A DNA stretch of 64,000 bases from Streptomyces sp. NBC_00102. GTDB taxonomy: Bacteria > Actinomycetota > Actinomycetes > Streptomycetales > Streptomycetaceae. The position numbers and the translations under genes are program-made. The stretch lies in NCBI RefSeq assembly GCF_026343115.1, contig NZ_JAPEMC010000001.1, positions 1,798,001 to 1,862,000 on the forward strand, written 5' to 3'. Shown in pieces: positions 59,717 to 64,000 of the stretch. How positions within the stretch are numbered: the first letter of the stretch is position 1; the number at the start of each line of letters is the position of its first letter. Under the pieces are notes generated by a model that had not been told where the DNA came from, did not search any database, and worked only from the letters and a program-made list of their open reading frames with translations.

Positions 59717-61000
59717 TTACCGGGTGTGACCGTCGCCGGTGACGATGTACTTCGTGGTGGTCAGCTCCGGCAGTCCCATCGGGCCCCGGGCGTGCAGCTT
59801 CTGGGTGGAGATGCCGATCTCCGCGCCGAATCCGAACTGGCCGCCGTCGGTGAAGCGGGTGGAGGCGTTGACGGCGACCGTCGTCGAATCGACCAGCTGG
59901 GTGAACCGGCGCGCGGCGGCCTGGGAGGTGGTGACGATCGCCTCGGTGTGACCGGAGGACCAGAGCCGGATGTGCGCCACGGCGGCGTCCAGCGAGTCCA
60001 CCACGGCGGCGGCGATGTCGTAGGAGAGGTACTCCGTCTCCCAGTCCTCCGGGGTGGCCGGCACGACGGTCGCCTTGGACCTCTCGGCGTACGTCAGGAC
60101 GCGTTCGTCGCCGTGCACGGTCACCCCGGCGCCGGCCAGCGCGTCCAGTGCGAGGGGCAGGAACGTGTCGGCGACGTCCTTGTGGACGAGGAGCGTCTCG
60201 GCGGAGTTGCAGACGCTCGGGCGCTGCGCCTTGGAGTTGACGAGGATGTCGACGGCCATCGCCAGGTCGGTCCGCGCGTCCACGTACACGTGGCAGTTGC
60301 CGGTGCCGGTCTCGATGACGGGGACGGTGGACTCCTCCACGACCCGGCGGATCAGCCCCGCGCCACCGCGCGGGATGAGGACGTCCACCAGGCCCCGGGC
60401 GCGCATGAGTTCGCGGACGGAGTCGTGACTCTCCCCGGGTACGAGCTGCACCGCGTCGGCCGGCAGTCCGGCGCCGCCGACCGCGTCCCGCAGCACGCGG
60501 ACGAGGGCGGTGTTGGAGGCGTACGCGGACGAAGAGCCCCTCAGCAGTACGGCGTTGCCGGATTTCAGGCAGAGCACGGCGGCGTCGACGGTGACGTTGG
60601 GGCGGGCCTCGTAGATGATCCCCACCACTCCGAGCGGCACGCGGATCTGGCGCAGGTCGATGCCGTTGGGGAGGGTGGAACCGCGCACGACCTCGCCGAC
60701 CGGGTCGGGCAGGGAGGCGACCTGGCGCACGTCGGCGGCGATGGCGCGGATGCGCTCGGGGGTCAGGGTGAGCCGGTCGACGACCGATTCGGCGGTGCCC
60801 GCGGCCCGGGCCCGCTCGACGTCCTCGGCGTTGGCCTCGATGATCTCGCCCGCGCGCACCTCCAGCGCGTCGGCCACGGCGAGCAGCGCGTCGTCCTTGG
60901 CTGCGCGCGGGAGCGGCGCGATGTCGGCGGCGGCGGCTCGCGCCCGGTAGGCGGCCTGCGCGACCGGGGACATGTTGTCGTACGGGGTGAGCGTGGTCAT
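59717..61000 (-). CDS. proA: Glutamate-5-semialdehyde dehydrogenase
   Basis: A 427-residue NADPH-dependent enzyme of proline synthesis that reduces gamma-glutamyl phosphate. Visible features include [19 protein letters not shown], the cofactor/catalytic region with [15 protein letters not shown] (catalytic Cys in SVCNSAE), and the C-terminal [19 protein letters not shown] 61000 is the family start. The usual partner proB lies upstream but is separated by one gene. Confidence 0.95.
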   Translation of the reverse strand: MTTLTPYDNMSPVAQAAYRARAAAADIAPLPRAAKDDALLAVADALEVRAGEIIEANAEDVERARAAGTAESVVDRLTLTPERIRAIAADVRQVASLPDPVGEVVRGSTLPNGIDLRQIRVPLGVVGIIYEARPNVTVDAAVLCLKSGNAVLLRGSSSAYASNTALVRVLRDAVGGAGLPADAVQLVPGESHDSVRELMRARGLVDVLIPRGGAGLIRRVVEESTVPVIETGTGNCHVYVDARTDLAMAVDILVNSKAQRPSVCNSAETLLVHKDVADTFLPLALDALAGAGVTVHGDERVLTYAERSKATVVPATPEDWETEYLSYDIAAAVVDSLDAAVAHIRLWSSGHTEAIVTTSQAAARRFTQLVDSTTVAVNASTRFTDGGQFGFGAEIGISTQKLHARGPMGLPELTTTKYIVTGDGHTR

Positions 61001-61140
61001 GCCCGCAGGGTAGTGCGCGGTACCGGGACGTCCGGCCGTTATCCCGTGATGCGAGACACCTCGCCGGGACGCCCGTACGAGGTCCCCCACGGGGCGCCTC
61101 AGGACGGGAACGGGCGTACGCGCCCGCTCCCGCCTCCGGC

Positions 61141-61653
61141 TCAGTACGGGTGCACGCCCACGGGTGCGGCGGGCGGCGGGCCGTACCCCTCGGCGACGCG
61201 CTGGTGGTAGGTCTCCCGGTCGATGACTTCGAGGCCGACGATCTCCCACGGCGGCAACTGGGCGGTGGAGCGGTGTTCGCCCCAGAGCCTCAGGGCCACG
61301 GCGGCCGCGTCGTGCAGGTCCCGGGCCTCTTCCCAGTACCGGATCTCCGCATGGTCGTTGGCGTACCGGCTGGTCAGCAGGAAGGGGTGGTCGTGGGCGA
61401 GTTGTTCGAGGCCGCGTCTGACCTCCCCGAGCGCTGTCTCGGTCCCGGACACGCAGAGCGTGATGTGCCACAGCCGGGACGGTGTGGTCTCCCCCTTCGC
61501 GGCTACCGGGTCGTGGCCGGTGGTGCGGTCCTCGGCCCGGTCGGACGTGCGGTCGGCGGGCGGACTCCGGTCGAAGCCGGTTCCCGCTCCCACGCTGGTC
61601 AGTGCGCGGGTGCCCGTTCCTCGGGGCGGCGCCCCCGGGCGCGCTCGTCTCAC
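61141..61653 (-). CDS. Hypothetical protein between proB and proA
   Basis: A 170-residue protein with a disordered, Arg/Pro-rich N-terminus and a folded C-terminal part ([59 protein letters not shown]). GTG 61653 follows AGGAGGCCGCC, a strong site. I recognise the type from Streptomyces genomes but not a function. Its place between proB and proA is the main clue, and weak. Confidence 0.72.
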   Translation of the reverse strand: MRRARPGAPPRGTGTRALTSVGAGTGFDRSPPADRTSDRAEDRTTGHDPVAAKGETTPSRLWHITLCVSGTETALGEVRRGLEQLAHDHPFLLTSRYANDHAEIRYWEEARDLHDAAAVALRLWGEHRSTAQLPPWEIVGLEVIDRETYHQRVAEGYGPPPAAPVGVHPY

Positions 61654-61775
61654 CGGCGGCCTCCTGTGGATGTGTTGCTGTGCTGTTGCCCTGCGTACCC
61701 CCGCTACAAAGTTGACCAGCCCGAGGCCCGGCGTGGGGCGGTTTTGGTGAAGCTCTCCGTCAGGAGTCCGGAGTT

Positions 61776-62939
61776 TCAGCCGATTCGGGGCGTCGAGGGG
61801 GGCAGGAGAACGACGAGGTCGTCCCTGTGTACGACCTCGCGTTCGTAGGCCGGTCCGAGTTCGCGGGCCAGATCGTGCGTGGAGCGCCCCAGCAGCTGGG
61901 GGATCTCGCGGGCGTCGAAGTTGACGAGGCCGCGTGCGACCGCCCGTCCGGCGGGGTCGCGCAGTTCGACGGGGTCACCGGCCGTGAAGTCGCCGTCCAC
62001 GGCACAGATGCCCGCGGGCAGCAGGGAGGTGCGGCGTTCCACCACGGCCCGTACGGCTCCCTCGTCCAGGACGAGCGCGCCCTGCGGGGCGGAGGCGTGG
62101 GCGAGCCAGAGGAGGCGGTCGGCGGAGCGGCGGCCGGTGGGGTGGAACCAGGTTCCGGTGTCCCGGCCGGCGAGGGCGTCGGCGGCGTGCCAGGCGGAGG
62201 TGAGGACGACGGGGATGCCGGCGGCGGTGGCGATCCGGGCGGCCTCGACCTTGGTGACCATGCCGCCGGTGCCGACCCCGGCCTTGCCCGCGCTGCCGAT
62301 CGTGACGCCCGCCAGGTCCTGCGGGCCGGTGACCTCGGCGATGCGTGAGGTGCCCGGGGTGCTGGGGTCGCCGTCGTAGACCCCGTCCACGTCGGAGAGG
62401 AGGACCAGGAGGTCGGCGTGGACGAGGTGGGCGACGAGGGCGGCCAGGCGGTCGTTGTCGCCGAAGCGGATCTCGTCGGTGGCGACGGTGTCGTTCTCGT
62501 TGACGACGGGCAGGGCGCCCATCCGCAGCAACTGGTCGAGGGTGCGGTAGGCGTTGCGGTAGTGGGCGCGGCGGCTGGTGTCGTCGGTCGTCAGCAGCAC
62601 CTGGCCGACGCGTACGCCGTAGCGGGCGAAGGACGCCGTGTAGCGGGCCACCAGCAGCCCCTGGCCGACGCTGGCGGCCGCCTGCTGGCGGGCGAGGTCC
62701 TTCGGTCTGCGGTGGAGGCCCAGTGGGGCGAGTCCGGCGGCGATGGCGCCGCTGGAGACGAGGACGACCTCCCGCTCACCCCCGCCGCGGACCTTGGCCA
62801 GGACGTCCACGAGGGCGTCGACCCGGTCGGCGTCGAGTCCGCCCGCCGCGGTGGTGAGCGAGGAGGAGCCCACCTTGACGACGATCCTGCGGGCCTCGGT
62901 CACCTGTTGTCTTGCCACTGTCTCCGCTACCGATGTCAC
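61776..62939 (-). CDS. proB: Glutamate 5-kinase
   Basis: A 387-residue kinase that begins proline synthesis by phosphorylating glutamate. The amino-acid-kinase domain shows RRIVVKVGSSSLTT, VLVSSGAIAAGLAPLGL and LPVVNENDTVATDEI. A C-terminal PUA domain follows (CAVDGDFTAGDPVELRDPAG). GTG 62939 is used; a TACATT element seven bases upstream and no ribosome site suggest a leaderless transcript. GTG codons at 62918 and 62903 are alternatives. Confidence 0.95.
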   Translation of the reverse strand: MTSVAETVARQQVTEARRIVVKVGSSSLTTAAGGLDADRVDALVDVLAKVRGGGEREVVLVSSGAIAAGLAPLGLHRRPKDLARQQAAASVGQGLLVARYTASFARYGVRVGQVLLTTDDTSRRAHYRNAYRTLDQLLRMGALPVVNENDTVATDEIRFGDNDRLAALVAHLVHADLLVLLSDVDGVYDGDPSTPGTSRIAEVTGPQDLAGVTIGSAGKAGVGTGGMVTKVEAARIATAAGIPVVLTSAWHAADALAGRDTGTWFHPTGRRSADRLLWLAHASAPQGALVLDEGAVRAVVERRTSLLPAGICAVDGDFTAGDPVELRDPAGRAVARGLVNFDAREIPQLLGRSTHDLARELGPAYEREVVHRDDLVVLLPPSTPRIG

Positions 62940-63037
62940 AGGGGCGAATGTATGCCAGCCGGGATGCCGGACGCACCGGCGTTCCGGCCCATGGACGCGG
63001 GGTGGCACTGGCGTTCGGCAGGGGTTCCGGCACGCGG

Positions 63038-63068
63038 GGACGCCCCGGCCGCGGTGACCGGGGCGTCC
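63038..63068. terminator. Hairpin between acyltransferase and proB
   Basis: GGACGCCCCGG pairs with CCGGGGCGTCC across nine bases. It is downstream of the acyltransferase on the minus strand and upstream of proB. Confidence 0.55.
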
Positions 63069-63079
63069 TGTGGTGGTGC

Positions 63080-63144
63080 GTGCGGGGCGCTGCGTGCGGG
63101 GCGCTGCGTGCGGGGCGCTGCTGGTGGTGCGTGCGGGGCGCTGT
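63080..63144. repeat. 14-bp tandem repeats upstream of proB
   Basis: Three tandem copies of GTGCGGGGCGCTGC start at 63080, 63094 and 63108, with a fourth at 63131 after an interruption. They lie between the acyltransferase stop and proB. Confidence 0.75.
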
Positions 63145-63167
63145 GCCCGGTGTACGCGCGTACGGGC

Positions 63168-64000
63168 TCAGCCGGTGAGGCTTCCGCTGTCCGCGAGGGC
63201 CCGGTCCCGGCCGAAGTCCCCGGCCGCGGCTTCCGTCTCCCCGGGGGGAGCGGGCTGGGCGGACGGCGGGGCGGTCGGGGCCGTGCGCTTGCGGCCGATG
63301 TCCTTGAGCCGCATCGCGGGCTTCTCGACCAGGTGCCAGGAGAGGGCCGCGACCAGCAGCGAGCCGGCGAGCGACAGGGCGAGGTAGGGCCAGAACCCCC
63401 AGCGGGCGAAGTCGAGAGCGGTCAGGCTCTGCTGGACGACGAACCCGTAGATGTAGACGCCGTACGAGAGGTCGTTCTTCGCCCCGACGCGGCGGAAGGG
63501 CCCGGGGAGGCGGATCGCGAGCCAGAGCAGCAGGTAGGCGAAGGCGGGGATGCCGACGACGAAGAAGTAGCCGTAGAAGACGCTGCCGAGGAACACCGCG
63601 AGGGCGAGGACGCCGAGCGGGTCGCTGACGGGGATGCGCTCGCGGTACGACTCGATCACCGCGCCGACGGCGAACGCGAAGGCGAGGTAGATCAGGATGT
63701 CCGGGTCGAACTTGCCCATGACCGGGAAGATCTCGAAGCTCAGGGCGTAGGAGGAGTCCGCGAAACCGGCCCAGAAGCGTTCCTGCAGGGCGGGTGCGAT
63801 CGCGTAGCAGCCGAGGACGACGGCGACCAGCAGCACGACCCTGCGGGCCCGGGTGAGGGCGCCGGTCACGGCGAGCAGGGCGACGCCGAAGTAGCAGAAC
63901 ACCTCGTAGCGGAGCGACCAGAGGGCGGCGTCGATGCTGGGGCTGTGCCCCAGACCGTCACCCCTGGAGTGCGCGATGACACCGGAGACGTCGTTCTGGA
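63168..64000 (-). CDS. Membrane acyltransferase, OafA/YrhL type (5' end outside window)
   Basis: The C-terminal part of a multi-pass acyltransferase-3 family protein that adds acyl groups to sugars or cell-surface polymers. LWSLRYEVFCYF at the right edge is the family signature. Several membrane segments follow, with a cytoplasmic C-terminal tail rich in Pro/Ala. The frame is open to the window edge, so the N-terminus with its catalytic His is missing. It sits upstream of proB, where Streptomyces genomes often have obg. Confidence 0.85.
   Translation of the reverse strand, partial: QNDVSGVIAHSRGDGLGHSPSIDAALWSLRYEVFCYFGVALLAVTGALTRARRVVLLVAVVLGCYAIAPALQERFWAGFADSSYALSFEIFPVMGKFDPDILIYLAFAFAVGAVIESYRERIPVSDPLGVLALAVFLGSVFYGYFFVVGIPAFAYLLLWLAIRLPGPFRRVGAKNDLSYGVYIYGFVVQQSLTALDFARWGFWPYLALSLAGSLLVAALSWHLVEKPAMRLKDIGRKRTAPTAPPSAQPAPPGETEAAAGDFGRDRALADSGSLTG

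Overview
The window is high-GC actinobacterial DNA, almost certainly Streptomyces. The evidence is the strong third-position GC, the many GTG starts, the identity of the housekeeping proteins (HrcA/DnaJ2, LepA, ComEA/ComEC, RsfS, NadD, LytR-CpsA-Psr, ProA/ProB) and the small membrane proteins typical of that genus. Most of the window is core chromosome. The first 9 kb is accessory.

Region by region. 1-1.6 kb: the 3' end of an MFS exporter and a GNAT acetyltransferase. 1.65-8.9 kb: an accessory block with lower GC. It holds an XRE/TPR regulator with a coupled GNAT, then an anti-sigma-like ATPase and a degenerate Nudix-fold protein. Next comes a translationally coupled ribosomal-peptide cassette: ATP-grasp-target precursor, ATP-grasp ligase and PIMT-like methyltransferase (tgmA-tgmB-tgmC type, the graspetide / omega-ester peptide class). 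A small conserved protein, a RimL-like acetyltransferase and a probable gene remnant follow. 8.9-12.1 kb: MmcQ/YjbR protein, CNNM/CorC membrane protein, YbeY, PhoH. 12.2-17.5 kb: PfkB kinase, MFS transporter, adenosine deaminase, RNase Z, HIT protein. 17.7-21.9 kb: rsmE, nitronate monooxygenase and the dnaJ-hrcA heat-shock pair under a perfect CIRCE operator. 22-28 kb: MBL hydrolase, DUF3097-like protein, a 953-residue membrane protein ending in an extracellular type I periplasmic-binding domain, and hemW. 28-30 kb: a divergent TetR/MFS pair with a triple operator. 30-37 kb: SpoIIE phosphatase with fused ATPase, acyl-CoA synthetase, lepA. 37-46 kb: rpsT, holA (flanked by two different 15-bp repeat arrays), hydrolase-like and YceI proteins, comEC/comEA, DegV. 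47-52 kb: leuS preceded by a Leu-codon leader peptide and an intrinsic terminator, and two identical tRNA-Ala(GGC) genes. 52-56 kb: histidine phosphatase, rsfS, LCP protein, nadD and two tiny membrane proteins. 56-64 kb: M48 peptidase, two proteins sharing a cytoplasmic motif, proA, a hypothetical gene, proB, and an acyltransferase that runs off the window.

How the genes work together. The most notable system is the graspetide cassette at 4985-7379. A precursor with a conserved leader motif and a Thr/Asp/Glu-rich tail is followed, with one-base stop/start overlaps, by the ligase expected to form side-chain ester or amide macrocycles and by a methyltransferase related to protein-isoaspartate methyltransferase. 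The methyltransferase is expected to methylate an Asp and so give an aspartimide; the precursor tail contains a suitable Asp-Gly. The second notable element is an apparent leucine-responsive attenuator upstream of leuS: a 12-codon leaderless leader peptide with three consecutive Leu codons, alternative hairpins and a U-tract terminator.

All product calls come from reading protein sequences and recalling families. No database search was run.
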